Shown here in pieces: positions 7,462 to 16,252 of a DNA stretch of 59,645 bases. The notes beneath the pieces are model-generated. The model saw nothing but the letters and a program-made list of their open reading frames with translations. It searched no databases and was not told the DNA's origin. Positions within the stretch are counted from its first letter, which is position 1. Every line of letters begins with the position of its first letter. A program made the translations under genes and the position numbers. Origin of the DNA: Myxococcales bacterium UBA1238 (GTDB lineage Bacteria; Myxococcota_A; Bradymonadia; UBA7976; UBA1532). Location of the stretch: NCBI GenBank assembly GCA_002309015.1, contig DBWM01000033.1, forward strand, positions 321-59,965, in the 5' to 3' direction.

Positions 7462-8691
7462 ATGATCGATCCCACAGAGTTGCCTCCTCCGCGCGCGCGC
7501 CTCGGATCCATGCAGTTATTTCCCGAGTTGCGCGACAAAACTTACCTCTGCTACGCCAGCATCGCACCGCCTTCCTCGGCCGTGCGCGACGCGATCTCAA
7601 AGGCGACGCTCGATACCGCCACGAGAGGTGTAGACGCCTGGCTGTCATGGCATGAACAACGTCAGCGCCTGAAGAAAAGTCTCGCGATCTTAGTGGGCGG
7701 GCGCCCGCAGGACATCGCCCTGATGCCGAATACTTCGACCGCATTGCTCGCCATCGCACAATGCTTTCCCTGGAAGCCCGGCGATAAGATCCTCCTTTTT
7801 GAGGGCGAATTCCCGACGAATGTGATTCCATGGCAGAGGGCCGCGGAGCTCTTTGGCCTGGAGATCGTGTTTACGCCCGTGGATCCGCTCATGCGGCCGG
7901 GAGATCCGGACTTTGAACCCTTCAAGGCCGCTCTGCAAAAAGGCATCCGTATGGTTTCCGCCAGTCTCGTCCAGTTTCAGACGGGGTTCCAGATGCCCAT
8001 TAAGCAGCTGGCGGATCTCGCCCATGAGGCAGGTGCAGCGTTTTCGGTCGACGCGATTCAGGGACTCGGAGCGATGTTACTCGATGCAACCCAGGTCGAC
8101 TTTTTGGCCTGCGGCGCGCACAAATGGTTGTGTGGCCCGGAAGGCATCGGCTTTTTGTATGTGAATCCGCGTCATCTCCCCTATTTGCGTCCGTATTATG
8201 CGAGCTGGGAAAGTGTGGAAGATCCCGCCGACTTTCTGCTGGGCCAGAAAGGAAAGCTTCGGTACGACAAAAAGATCCGCCAGACGACGGATTTCTTTGA
8301 GATAGGGACCATGCCCCAGATGCTGGCTGCGGGGTTGGAAGCCGGCGTACAGCCCATTTTATTGCTCGGTCCCGGGCGCATCTTTTCTCATATCCAGCGC
8401 TATTACGACCGTCTGGAACCGGAGATGGTCGATCGCGGCTTCCGCAGTCTGCGCGCAAGGGAATGCGCTTACAGAAGCGGTATCTTCAGTTTAATCCCGC
8501 CCGAGGATCTCAGCGTTTCGGCCCTGGTCAAGGGCCTTCGGAAGCATCAGGTTTACGTCTCTTCTCCCGACGGTTACTTCCGCATCGCCGCCCATTGGCC
8601 CAATAATCTCACCGAAATTCAGCCGTTTTTGCAGGCCCTGGACCAGGTGATCGAAGAAATCAGATCCGGAGAAACAGGATCGCAGGCTTAA
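7462..8691 (+). CDS. Class V aminotransferase (cysteine desulfurase/isopenicillin-N epimerase-like fold)
   Basis: A PLP enzyme of 409 residues. The Schiff-base lysine is Lys221 in CGAHKWLCGPEGIGFL. The cofactor-binding aspartate is in FSVDAIQGLGA, and NTSTAL near residue 90 binds phosphate. The whole fits the class V fold acting on small amino-acid substrates. No cysteine-bearing desulfurase loop typical of IscS was recognised, so selenocysteine lyase, kynureninase-like or epimerase-like activity cannot be separated. ATG 7462 is chosen over the GTG at 7420 because AGGAA lies about 9 bp upstream. No neighbouring sulfur or cofactor genes point to a pathway. Confidence 0.8.
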   Translation: MIDPTELPPPRARLGSMQLFPELRDKTYLCYASIAPPSSAVRDAISKATLDTATRGVDAWLSWHEQRQRLKKSLAILVGGRPQDIALMPNTSTALLAIAQCFPWKPGDKILLFEGEFPTNVIPWQRAAELFGLEIVFTPVDPLMRPGDPDFEPFKAALQKGIRMVSASLVQFQTGFQMPIKQLADLAHEAGAAFSVDAIQGLGAMLLDATQVDFLACGAHKWLCGPEGIGFLYVNPRHLPYLRPYYASWESVEDPADFLLGQKGKLRYDKKIRQTTDFFEIGTMPQMLAAGLEAGVQPILLLGPGRIFSHIQRYYDRLEPEMVDRGFRSLRARECAYRSGIFSLIPPEDLSVSALVKGLRKHQVYVSSPDGYFRIAAHWPNNLTEIQPFLQALDQVIEEIRSGETGSQA

Positions 8692-8710
8692 GAACAGCCT
8701 TCTTCCCACC

Positions 8711-8728
8711 GAGGCGCGCGATCGCCTC
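8711..8728. terminator. Hairpin between convergent genes (terminator-like)
   Basis: GAGGCG (8711-8716) pairs with CGCCTC (8723-8728) over a 6-base loop, between the aminotransferase stop (8691) and the end of the convergent lipoprotein gene (8750). There is no clear T tract. Confidence 0.35.
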
Positions 8729-8749
8729 TCCTCTGCCCTCACTCCTGCC

Positions 8750-9679
8750 TTACGGGATCCATTCCACCTGAAGCACAGGCCCCTGAATCGAGCAGCCGAG
8801 CCCCAGATCACCCTTTGAGGGTTCTAACCTCAGGGTCCCCGAAGGCCCTTTCCAAAGCTGTCTGGGCCCCTCTCCGCTCACCTTTGAGAGACCAGCATCG
8901 CGTGCAGCCTGCATCAGGCGTCCTACGCCTTCGTCGTGAGATTCCCCAATCTGGAAGAAAAGGAGGCAGGAAATCTTGCGCTCTTCAGCTGAGATCTCTT
9001 CCCGCACCGCCACGCGACGACGGGTTGAGGTCTGAGCGGTCGCCTTTTGGAGCCATTCCGGCGCGATCTTAAACTCCAGACTGATCGGCTTCTTGCATTT
9101 GCGGGCGTTCTTCGGTGTTTGGGGCTCGCGTTTGAAGGTCAAAACAGCACGGGTCTCCCTTGCACCCGGCGTCTTCGCTTTTAACCGAAACCGCTGCAGA
9201 TCCCAGGTGACTTCGCCCTCTTTCACCGGAGCCTCAGGTAATGCACCTGAAAACCCGGGCCAGGCGAGATCCTTTAAGCCATCCAAAAGCGCAGCATCGA
9301 CCGCATCGTCCTCACCGAACAGGCGGATCTCCATTAAGATCTCGCGCCACGGATCCCCTTTGCCGACTCTCGCACGATTTTCATCCACCACCCGAGTCAC
9401 CTTGGCCTGCAACTTCTTGGGTAAGGCCTTGAGTCCTTTGGGCAGGGAGTCAGGTAATGAGACTTCTGATCGCGCTTCGAACTGAGCTTTTCGCTGCTCT
9501 AACTCTTTATTATCTGTCATTTGGTCGACCGAAGGCGCAGTCTTAGGGTTTAAGATCGCATCCTGGGTCGCCGTTTGGGCATTTACTTCAGTTTTTGTTT
9601 GAGGATTTGATTGCTCAGGAGAGGGATCAGATGCGCAGGCAGCAAGCGCCGCGCAGAACAAAAGGAGGGTCCGATTCAA
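8750..9679 (-). CDS. Predicted lipoprotein of unknown function
   Basis: 309 residues starting at TTG 9679. The N-terminus NRTLLLFCAALAACASDPS is a short lipoprotein signal with lipobox LAAC. A Gln/Thr/Pro-rich linker follows, then a mixed region with charged stretches and a C-terminal globular part. No domain is recognised. The start lies 2 bp beyond the stop of the exonuclease gene, and the RBS is weak, so translation is probably coupled. The pair forms a two-gene operon. TTG is accepted because it starts the signal peptide exactly. Confidence 0.6.
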   Translation of the reverse strand: MNRTLLLFCAALAACASDPSPEQSNPQTKTEVNAQTATQDAILNPKTAPSVDQMTDNKELEQRKAQFEARSEVSLPDSLPKGLKALPKKLQAKVTRVVDENRARVGKGDPWREILMEIRLFGEDDAVDAALLDGLKDLAWPGFSGALPEAPVKEGEVTWDLQRFRLKAKTPGARETRAVLTFKREPQTPKNARKCKKPISLEFKIAPEWLQKATAQTSTRRRVAVREEISAEERKISCLLFFQIGESHDEGVGRLMQAARDAGLSKVSGEGPRQLWKGPSGTLRLEPSKGDLGLGCSIQGPVLQVEWIP

Positions 9680-9681
9680 CT

Positions 9682-10242
9682 TTACACCATTTCGAGCAGC
9701 TTTAAGAGCAGATCTCTCGTTGCCCAGGCATCTCCAAGGGCCGTATGACGCAACGCCTCAGGGGGCATGAGCCCAAAATGCGCGAACGCGGCGTCAGAAC
9801 TCATGACTTCTGGCGGCAATTTTCCGCGCTGGACCAAAGCCCATAAAAGCGTATGGGTATCGACCGTTCGATGCGAGAAGACCTGCGAAAACGGGTAATT
9901 CGCAATCTTGTGGATCCGGCGCAGGAACGCAATGTCGAAGGCCACGTTATGGCCCACCAGCATGACCTGTTCCCCGGCTGCACGGCTGCAATCCTCTACA
10001 TATTGCTCCAGCCGCTCGCACGCCTGAACCGGCGTCAGACCCTCAGCTTTTAACTTCTCTAAATCGATGTGGTTGACTTTCATCGACTCGGGAACCGTCA
10101 CAATCTCCGGTTCCTTCACCAGGAACTCCAAAGCCCGCTCCCCGGTCCAATCCACCAGTCCCACGGACAACAAACTCTGCGTCAAAGGATCAAGGCCCCC
10201 GGTTTCGGTATCGAGGACAATAAAATGCACTGGCCGTTTCAT
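9682..10242 (-). CDS. DEDDh 3'-5' exonuclease (DnaQ/RNase T-like)
   Basis: A single-domain exonuclease of 186 residues. Exo I is FIVLDTETGG (Asp11, Glu13), Exo II is VGHNVAFDIAFL, and Exo III is HTALGDAWAT, giving the DEDDh set of metal ligands plus catalytic His. The length fits a stand-alone proofreading-type nuclease rather than a polymerase fusion. It could be a DnaQ-like epsilon subunit or a DNA/RNA-trimming enzyme. Start at ATG 10242; longer upstream frames enter the terminator at 10257-10285. It is followed at once by the lipoprotein gene. Confidence 0.8.
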   Translation of the reverse strand: MKRPVHFIVLDTETGGLDPLTQSLLSVGLVDWTGERALEFLVKEPEIVTVPESMKVNHIDLEKLKAEGLTPVQACERLEQYVEDCSRAAGEQVMLVGHNVAFDIAFLRRIHKIANYPFSQVFSHRTVDTHTLLWALVQRGKLPPEVMSSDAAFAHFGLMPPEALRHTALGDAWATRDLLLKLLEMV

Positions 10243-10256
10243 AGATTTCTCGAATG

Positions 10257-10285
10257 AAAAAGGACCGGACAGAATAGTCCGATCC
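10257..10285 (-). terminator. Intrinsic terminator of the S1-GGDEF-phosphoesterase operon
   Basis: On the minus strand GGATCGGAC (10285-10277) pairs with GTCCGGTCC (10270-10262) with one mismatch, over a 6-base loop, then TTTTT. It separates the upstream operon from the exonuclease gene. The 3' leader from the phosphoesterase stop (10449) to here is about 160 bp and shows no gene. Confidence 0.7.
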
Positions 10286-10448
10286 TTCTCAGGGTCAAGG
10301 GGAAAGGGGAAACGTTTTTCGATGTGCCTTTTTGGTGATTTTGGGCGGCGCATTTTGGGGAGATTTCCGGAGAAACCCGCTCAAAGATGAGGGTTCCGGC
10401 CGCCAGGATGCGGGGAGTTTGACCGGCGGATTTGAGATCGGGGTTGCG

Positions 10449-11240
10449 TCAAAGCAGATGCGGGATCCGTTGAACCGCTCTCTGTTTCCAGCAGCCCGGG
10501 CTCTGGGCTTCAAAGAACCCGAAGCGGCCTTTGCTGAGGCGAAGGTAGTTGCTGTAACAACGCCAGTCGCCCAGAACGAAGAGATGGGCCGGTACCTTCC
10601 CCTCCCCCATCCGGCCGCAGAAGGGATGGTGAAAATGCCCTAAGATCACCGCATTTGCGCCCGATTGAACCTCTCTTTGAAACAGAGTCCAGACGCTTTT
10701 GGGAAGCGATGCGAAGGCAGAACGCTGATGACGCAGCTTTTGGTAGAGCTTAAGAGCCCTCAGAGTGATCGGTAACGGGATTGCGCGCGCAGCCTGAAGC
10801 ACGAGATCGCGATGGGTTAAGGCACAAATCTGGCGCTTGAACCAGGAAGGGCTCGCTTCGACGTCGCCATGGGCGATCCAGACCTTCAGACCGTCACAAT
10901 CGATCAGACCCGCATGCCCACGCTCTGCGCCCGAGGAATCTATAAAAGGGTCCAAATCGGGGTCGTGATTGCCCGAAAGAAAGATGCAGCGCACGCCCCG
11001 GGCCGTCGTCTTTTGAACACCTGCCCAAAAAGACTTTAAACCTTGCGTCCATAAAACCCGGTGACCGATCGAGAAATCCAGGCTGTCGCCCAAAAACCAG
11101 ACCGTATCACCCTCTCTGCGCTCATCCAGGAACGCAAGGACGCGACCGATCACCTCTTCTGCATCGCCCAAATGCAGATCGGAGACAAAATAATGATCCA
11201 ATTTACCCCGCCACCGCGCAGTTTCGATGCCGCTTTGCAC
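10449..11240 (-). CDS. Calcineurin-like metallophosphoesterase, LpxH-like
   Basis: 263 residues with the full set of metal-binding motifs: SDLHLGD, FLGDSLD, LSGNHDPD, WIAHGD and ILGHFHHP. The order, the size and the HGD-plus-basic-helix pattern after it resemble UDP-2,3-diacylglucosamine diphosphatase (LpxH), which acts in lipid A synthesis at the inner membrane. LpxC is also in the window (43,571). A general phosphoesterase cannot be excluded. The GTG start at 11240 overlaps the GGDEF gene by 38 bp. A TTG just before DHYFVSDLHLG is an alternative start. Last gene of the S1-GGDEF operon. Confidence 0.65.
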   Translation of the reverse strand: MQSGIETARWRGKLDHYFVSDLHLGDAEEVIGRVLAFLDERREGDTVWFLGDSLDFSIGHRVLWTQGLKSFWAGVQKTTARGVRCIFLSGNHDPDLDPFIDSSGAERGHAGLIDCDGLKVWIAHGDVEASPSWFKRQICALTHRDLVLQAARAIPLPITLRALKLYQKLRHQRSAFASLPKSVWTLFQREVQSGANAVILGHFHHPFCGRMGEGKVPAHLFVLGDWRCYSNYLRLSKGRFGFFEAQSPGCWKQRAVQRIPHLL

Positions 11241-12264
11241 TCAGAAGCGCACAATGAAGGCGCGACAAAAATGCAGACATCGACTCTCGTTCAAAGGCTT
11301 TTGCGTAGCTGACCGAACAGGTTAAAGCGATAGAGTCGCCTTCCCAGATGACGCGGAGCTGCCTGATCTCGTCGAGCACCTGATACGCGAGCTGCTCACC
11401 CTGCTGCAGATCCATATCGCGCAGCAATACGGCAAACGCTTCGCCATCGAACCGGGCCACAACCCCATCCTTATAGGGAAACAGACGCCGCAATAACGCT
11501 GCAACCTGCCGCAACACTTCGTCGCCCGCCGTATGCCCAAAGCGATCGTTCAGCTCCCCGAAGTGGTCGAGGTCGATTAAGAAGCATAAAGATCCGCCGT
11601 CCTCTGCCTCTTCCAGCGCCCCTTTCAACGCCTGATCGAACGCCGTGCGCGTCAGAAGCGAGGTCAGCATGTCGATGTCTTCCTGTGCGTAGGCGTTGAC
11701 ATACTGAACCTGAAAATCAGCCAGCAGGAGCGAGAGCTTCGAAAGCAGGATCTCCTGATGTTTGCGGATGCTCTCGATCTGCCCGATCCAGGCTTCGCGA
11801 GTCTGAGAGCCCGATTCGGTCTGATCCTTTGCGGGATCCGATGCCTCTCGATCGCGCTCACGCTGTTCCCAAATCGCGTTCAATGTTTCGAGATCAACCG
11901 CCTGCTCGTCGCGGAGCGCCTTCAATAAGGATGAGACCTGCGTAATGAAGTTCCGGCCCGCTTGTATCGCATCTTCTACACGCAGTTTTTCTGCACGCCG
12001 AAGCTGTTCTACAAAAGCCGAAAGCTCCGCGTATTTGCTGTGCCGGGCTCTACCATCGTTACGCTCAGGATGCAGAGGATCGGCGGGCAGGCCTGTCAGC
12101 AGATGAGAAGCCCACTGTTCGCATTTTTGCGCGATCACATCGGCTTTGCCCGCAAGGCAGTCGAACGCGTAACGACCCCATAAACGCAAGATCGAGGCCA
12201 GCGCCTCGCGCGCTCCCAGGTGATCCCCTTCCCCCTGAGGCTGCCGTGACCTGGGAGGCTTCAT
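11203..12264 (-). CDS. GGDEF-domain protein with degenerate active site
   Basis: 353 residues. The N-terminal 180 are helical and unrecognised. The C-terminal half is a diguanylate-cyclase fold: LIDLDHFGELNDRFGHTAGDE keeps the first metal Asp, but the signature reads RFDGEAFAVLL, that is DGEAF in place of GG(D/E)EF. One Gly and the second acidic residue are lost. The RxxD inhibitory site is also absent (PYKD). Cyclase activity is therefore doubtful, and c-di-GMP or GTP binding or a scaffold role is more likely. ATG 12264 lies 3 bp after the S1 gene stop, with GGTGAG as RBS. It overlaps the phosphoesterase gene downstream. Confidence 0.75.
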   Translation of the reverse strand: MKPPRSRQPQGEGDHLGAREALASILRLWGRYAFDCLAGKADVIAQKCEQWASHLLTGLPADPLHPERNDGRARHSKYAELSAFVEQLRRAEKLRVEDAIQAGRNFITQVSSLLKALRDEQAVDLETLNAIWEQRERDREASDPAKDQTESGSQTREAWIGQIESIRKHQEILLSKLSLLLADFQVQYVNAYAQEDIDMLTSLLTRTAFDQALKGALEEAEDGGSLCFLIDLDHFGELNDRFGHTAGDEVLRQVAALLRRLFPYKDGVVARFDGEAFAVLLRDMDLQQGEQLAYQVLDEIRQLRVIWEGDSIALTCSVSYAKAFERESMSAFLSRLHCALLSAKRHRNCAVAG

Positions 12265-12267
12265 CTC

Positions 12268-14019
12268 TCACCCTTCGACTGTATCTTTGGAAGAAGAATC
12301 TTCAGGAGTTCCGTCTTCTGACTTCGCCTCAGCCTCGCTGGCGGCAGGAGTTGCATCTTCTGACTTCGCTTCAGCCTCGCTGGCGGTAGGAGTCACATCT
12401 TCTGACTTCGCTTCCTGTGCATCGGATGCGGGCTCTAAAGGTTTCTGTTCGGCTTCCGGCTTCATCGAAAGCGAGATCTTCTCGTTTTCGACGTCGATGC
12501 TGACGATCCGAACCTTAACGCTCTCACCTACATGCAAGAGATCCTGTGCTTTGGCATGCGGCTCTAACGGCATCTCACGTACGTGAAGGAGGCCCTCAAG
12601 GGTGGGCTCAAGCTCGATCCACGCACCAAAGTCGCGCAGGCGAACCACTTTACCTTCGACTTCCTGACCCACCGACCAATGAGCGTAAAGCTCTGCACGT
12701 TTATTAGCTGTCAGCTGTTTGATCCCGAGGCTCATCTTGCGCGCTTCGACGTCAACATCGAGCACCATGACCTCGATTTCCTGACCCTTATGGTAGAGCT
12801 CCGACAGATTGGGATTGCTGACTCCCCACGCCACATCTGAAAGATGGACGAGCCCATCGATGCCCTCTTCCACTGCGACAAAGAGTCCGAAGGGCGCGAT
12901 GGAACGAATCGTAAGCGCTAACCTCGTTCCCGCCGGATATTTTTCCTTGAGTCCCGCCCAGGGATCCGGCTGCGCGTCGCGAATACTCAGGCGCAGACGC
13001 CGTTTTTCCGGAGAAACTTCCATCACTTTGACGGTCACCTCGTCTCCGATCGCGAATTGCTTGAGCGAAACCTTGCGTGACCAGTCCAAATCCTTCTTCT
13101 GCACCACTCCTTCCACGCCGTTCGGAAGTTGTACCCACAGTCCGAATCCGGCAACCTTCACAACCTTGCCCTGAACCACAGCATCCTTGGGGTAAAGAGA
13201 CCCGACCTCCGCCCAGGGATCCGGCAACAGCTGCTTCAGACCCAGGCGCACACGCCCTTTTTCCAAATCCACGTCGAGAATCTTTAAGCGCAGACGCTCG
13301 CCGACCTTCACCGCGTCGCCCGGACGATCGAGATGACGATGCGACATGTCGGCAATATGCAGCAAACCGTCCACACCATCGGCGATCTCGACGAACGCAC
13401 CGAACCGCGTCAGCGTCTTCACCACGCCCTCGATCTCCTGCCCCTCCACCAGCTGCGCCTTCAGCGCCGCCGAACTCTGCTCCATCAGCGCCAGCCTTGA
13501 GACGCGAATCCCCTTGCGCAAATCAAACTGCAGCACCTTAAACGCGCAGCGCTTGCCGATGAGATCGTACGCCTCGCGCAGATGCTTGGTCCCCGCCTCG
13601 CGCAGCGGCATGAACGCCTTCATCCCCACATCGACCGAAAGACCGCCCTGCACCCTCGAAAGCACCGTACCGAACACCGGCGTCCCCGCATCCGCCGCCG
13701 CCTGCAACGCTTCCGCCGCCTCAAAACGCAGCGCCTTGCGCCTCGAAAGCACCCATTCGCCGTTTTCATCCGACTCCACATAAAACGACCGCACCGCATC
13801 CGGCGCCATTTCCGCATCCAGAGCGAGCTCCGCTGCCGGCACAAACCCCGTCTTGCCATCCTCCAGATACACCAGCACCTGATCCGCCCGCGAAACCCCC
13901 GGACGCCCATTCACGCGCTGCCCCGGCTTCACCGACAACGTCTCAAAATAGTCGCCCAGCGCGACGGCATTGCCTTCAAAGTTTAAAATCTGATCCTGAA
14001 CGCCCGATACTTCGCTCAT
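12268..14019 (-). CDS. S1 RNA-binding repeat protein (ribosomal protein S1-like)
   Basis: 583 residues with about six S1/OB-fold repeats. Two N-terminal ones are divergent (about 28-95 and 108-180). Four are clear (about 190-260, 275-345, 362-432, 449-516), each with patterns such as TRFGAFVEI.DGVDGLLHI and SLG.KQL. Layout and length fit bacterial S1, which brings mRNA to the 30S subunit; an S1-like regulator is also possible. The last 60 residues are an acidic tail of 14-residue repeats (EAKSEDATPAASEA). ATG 14019 has AAGGTGA upstream. First gene of a three-gene minus-strand operon; it faces away from ompA across a 218-bp gap. Confidence 0.75.
   Translation of the reverse strand: MSEVSGVQDQILNFEGNAVALGDYFETLSVKPGQRVNGRPGVSRADQVLVYLEDGKTGFVPAAELALDAEMAPDAVRSFYVESDENGEWVLSRRKALRFEAAEALQAAADAGTPVFGTVLSRVQGGLSVDVGMKAFMPLREAGTKHLREAYDLIGKRCAFKVLQFDLRKGIRVSRLALMEQSSAALKAQLVEGQEIEGVVKTLTRFGAFVEIADGVDGLLHIADMSHRHLDRPGDAVKVGERLRLKILDVDLEKGRVRLGLKQLLPDPWAEVGSLYPKDAVVQGKVVKVAGFGLWVQLPNGVEGVVQKKDLDWSRKVSLKQFAIGDEVTVKVMEVSPEKRRLRLSIRDAQPDPWAGLKEKYPAGTRLALTIRSIAPFGLFVAVEEGIDGLVHLSDVAWGVSNPNLSELYHKGQEIEVMVLDVDVEARKMSLGIKQLTANKRAELYAHWSVGQEVEGKVVRLRDFGAWIELEPTLEGLLHVREMPLEPHAKAQDLLHVGESVKVRIVSIDVENEKISLSMKPEAEQKPLEPASDAQEAKSEDVTPTASEAEAKSEDATPAASEAEAKSEDGTPEDSSSKDTVEG
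12314..12415. repeat. In-frame 42-bp repeats encoding the acidic S1 tail
   Basis: Units begin TCTTCTGACTTCGC at 12314, 12356 and 12398 (the last incomplete). They encode EAKSED(V/A/G)TPxAS units on the minus strand. The period equals that of the array at 4942, but the sequence differs. Confidence 0.85.
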
Positions 14020-14237
14020 CTGATCACCTTTTTGAACTCATGATCTCAAGTCACAAGGTTGCGCCCCATACCACACCCGCAGCAAATGGCATAGGCTTTT
14101 CTCTCGTTCCATCAACCGAAAACCTGCCGGGTCGTCAAAACAGGCTTCCTGGCTTCGTTTTTCACAATTTTCTTGCTTTCATTAAAGGAGCTGTTACCCT
14201 TTTATAGAATTCCTGTCGAATGTCATTCGAGGCGATC

Positions 14238-16103
14238 ATGGTCAACCGCTTTCACATTTTCTCCATTGCCGCCATGCTGGCTGTAGCAGGCCAGGCACAG
14301 GCGCAAGATGTTCAAAACTTTAAGCCTGCCGTAGGTACGTGGAACTACTTCACCGTTGAAGGTGCTCAAACCTCCAACCACCTCTTGTTCGTACCCTCGC
14401 TGTATGTGAGCTACGCCAACAAGCCCCTGGTTCAGCGCGACGGCGAGAAAGTCATCGGTAAGTTCGTCGAACATCTCACCACTTTCGACATCATGGGTAC
14501 CTTCGGCCTCTTCGACCGTCTGGAACTCGGCGTTGCTGTGCCCCTCAACCTGGTTTACGGCGACGCGCGCCTGAATGATGGAGACGGCGGCGGTTTCGCG
14601 ATGGGTGATATTCGCCTTACGCCCAAATTGCGCCTCTTCGGACTCTCTCCCGACGATAAGAATCGTGGCTTTGGTATGGCCATCTCGATGCCCATCACAT
14701 TGCCCACCGGTGATCCTGACCGCCACGTCAGCAACGGCAGCCAGCCCACATTTAATCCCAAGTTGATCATGGAAGGCCGCTTTGCCGGCATTCAGCTTTC
14801 GGGTAACGTCGGTGCCCGCATCAGGCCCGATCACAACCGCAATGTGCCCAATCTGGAACTCGGCAACGAGATCACCTACGGCGCAGGCTTTGGCGTAGAG
14901 CTCGGTCACCGCAATTACCTCGCACTGGCCGAAGTTTATGGTGCAGCCCCTCTCTCCGATCTGAGCAGCAGCGCCAGCTCCGCTCACCCTCTCGAGGGCA
15001 ACCTGGGTGTCCGCATCTTTACCGATCTCGGCCTGGTCATGAACGCAGGCGTGGGGACCGGTATCATCGACGATTACGGCGCACCTCACTACCGCGTCTT
15101 TGGCGCCCTGGCGTGGCACAAGCGTTTGTTTGATACCGACAACGACGGCATCTGGGATCACGAAGATCAATGCCCCGAAAATCCCGAAGATAAAGATGGT
15201 TTTGAGGATCTCGACGGCTGCCCCGATCTCGATAACGACGCCGACGGCATCCCCGACGTCGACGATCAATGCCCCAACGATCCCGAAGATAAGGACGGCT
15301 TCAAAGACGAAGACGGCTGCCCCGATCCCGACAACGATGGCGATCAAATCTGCGATCCTTGGGTCACCGAGCAGAACCAGCTCGCCAAATACGCCGCAGT
15401 CTGCCACAGCACCGACCAATGCCCCAACCAGGCCGAAGATGTGGACGGCTTCGAAGATGGCGACGGCTGCCCCGATCCCGACAACGACAAGGACGGTCTC
15501 TGCGATCCCTGGGTCTCCGAACAGGGCCTGAGCCCCGATTACGCTTCCATTTGCAAGGCGATCGACCGCTGCCCCGATCACCCCGAAGACTTCGATAACT
15601 TCGAAGATGAAGACGGCTGCCCCGATCCCGACAACGACCGCGACGGCATCCTCGACGTCAACGATAAATGCCCCGACGAAGCCGAAATCTTCAACGGCAT
15701 CGACGATGAAGACGGCTGCCCCGATGGCCGCGTCAAGCTGACCGCCGAGAAGATCGAGATCATGGACAAGGTCTACTTCGAAACCAACAAGGCAATCATC
15801 CGCCCTGTCAGCTACGACATTTTGAACCAGGTCGCGATGGTTTTGCGCTCCGCTCCGCACATCAAGAAGATCCGCATCGAAGGCCACACGGACTCCGACG
15901 GCAACGACGACCGCAACATGAAGCTCTCGCAGGCCCGAGCCGAATCCGTCATGCAGTACCTGATCACCAACGGCGGCGTCGAACCTGAGCGTCTGGAGCC
16001 CAGAGGCTACGGCGAAACGATGCCGATCGACTCCAACAAGACCAAGGCCGGTAAAGCCAACAACCGCCGCGTCGAGTTCGTGATCACCGATCAGGGCGAC
16101 TGA
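14238..16103 (+). CDS. OmpA-family outer membrane protein with thrombospondin type 3 repeats
   Basis: 621 residues. The signal peptide ends VAGQAQA. A beta-barrel-like region with alternating aromatic strands covers about 23-300. Calcium-binding type 3 repeats follow at about 300-495, with many copies of DxDNDGxxD...CPxxPEDxDGFEDxDGCPD. An OmpA/MotB peptidoglycan-binding domain begins near 511 (VYFETNKAIIRP, IEGHTDSDG, LSQARAESV, NNRRVEFVI). It links the outer membrane to the cell wall. ATG 14238 is preferred over 14220 because GAGG precedes it and the signal peptide then starts MVNRFHIF. A long antisense frame here is a codon-bias shadow. Confidence 0.9.
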   Translation: MVNRFHIFSIAAMLAVAGQAQAQDVQNFKPAVGTWNYFTVEGAQTSNHLLFVPSLYVSYANKPLVQRDGEKVIGKFVEHLTTFDIMGTFGLFDRLELGVAVPLNLVYGDARLNDGDGGGFAMGDIRLTPKLRLFGLSPDDKNRGFGMAISMPITLPTGDPDRHVSNGSQPTFNPKLIMEGRFAGIQLSGNVGARIRPDHNRNVPNLELGNEITYGAGFGVELGHRNYLALAEVYGAAPLSDLSSSASSAHPLEGNLGVRIFTDLGLVMNAGVGTGIIDDYGAPHYRVFGALAWHKRLFDTDNDGIWDHEDQCPENPEDKDGFEDLDGCPDLDNDADGIPDVDDQCPNDPEDKDGFKDEDGCPDPDNDGDQICDPWVTEQNQLAKYAAVCHSTDQCPNQAEDVDGFEDGDGCPDPDNDKDGLCDPWVSEQGLSPDYASICKAIDRCPDHPEDFDNFEDEDGCPDPDNDRDGILDVNDKCPDEAEIFNGIDDEDGCPDGRVKLTAEKIEIMDKVYFETNKAIIRPVSYDILNQVAMVLRSAPHIKKIRIEGHTDSDGNDDRNMKLSQARAESVMQYLITNGGVEPERLEPRGYGETMPIDSNKTKAGKANNRRVEFVITDQGD

Positions 16104-16252
16104 GCGCGTTGCAATCCCACCTTTTTTCTCCGCTCCTTCCCTCCTCTAACCCCCTGAAATCATAAGTCTTTTCTCAAACTCTCACATCTTCGTTGTTCTC
16201 AAGTCCTCTTCAGTACAAACTAGTCTTGTCTGCACTTTTGAAAGAGGATGTC

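Noticed and set aside
8750..9679. Lipoprotein as a nuclease partner of the exonuclease
   Set aside because: The pair is co-transcribed, but a lipoprotein signal puts the product outside the cytoplasm, so a joint enzyme is unlikely.
14223..15887. 554-residue open frame antisense to ompA
   Set aside because: It arises from GC-rich codon bias and the repeated Asp codons of the type 3 repeats. The plus-strand gene has a signal peptide, RBS and known domains.
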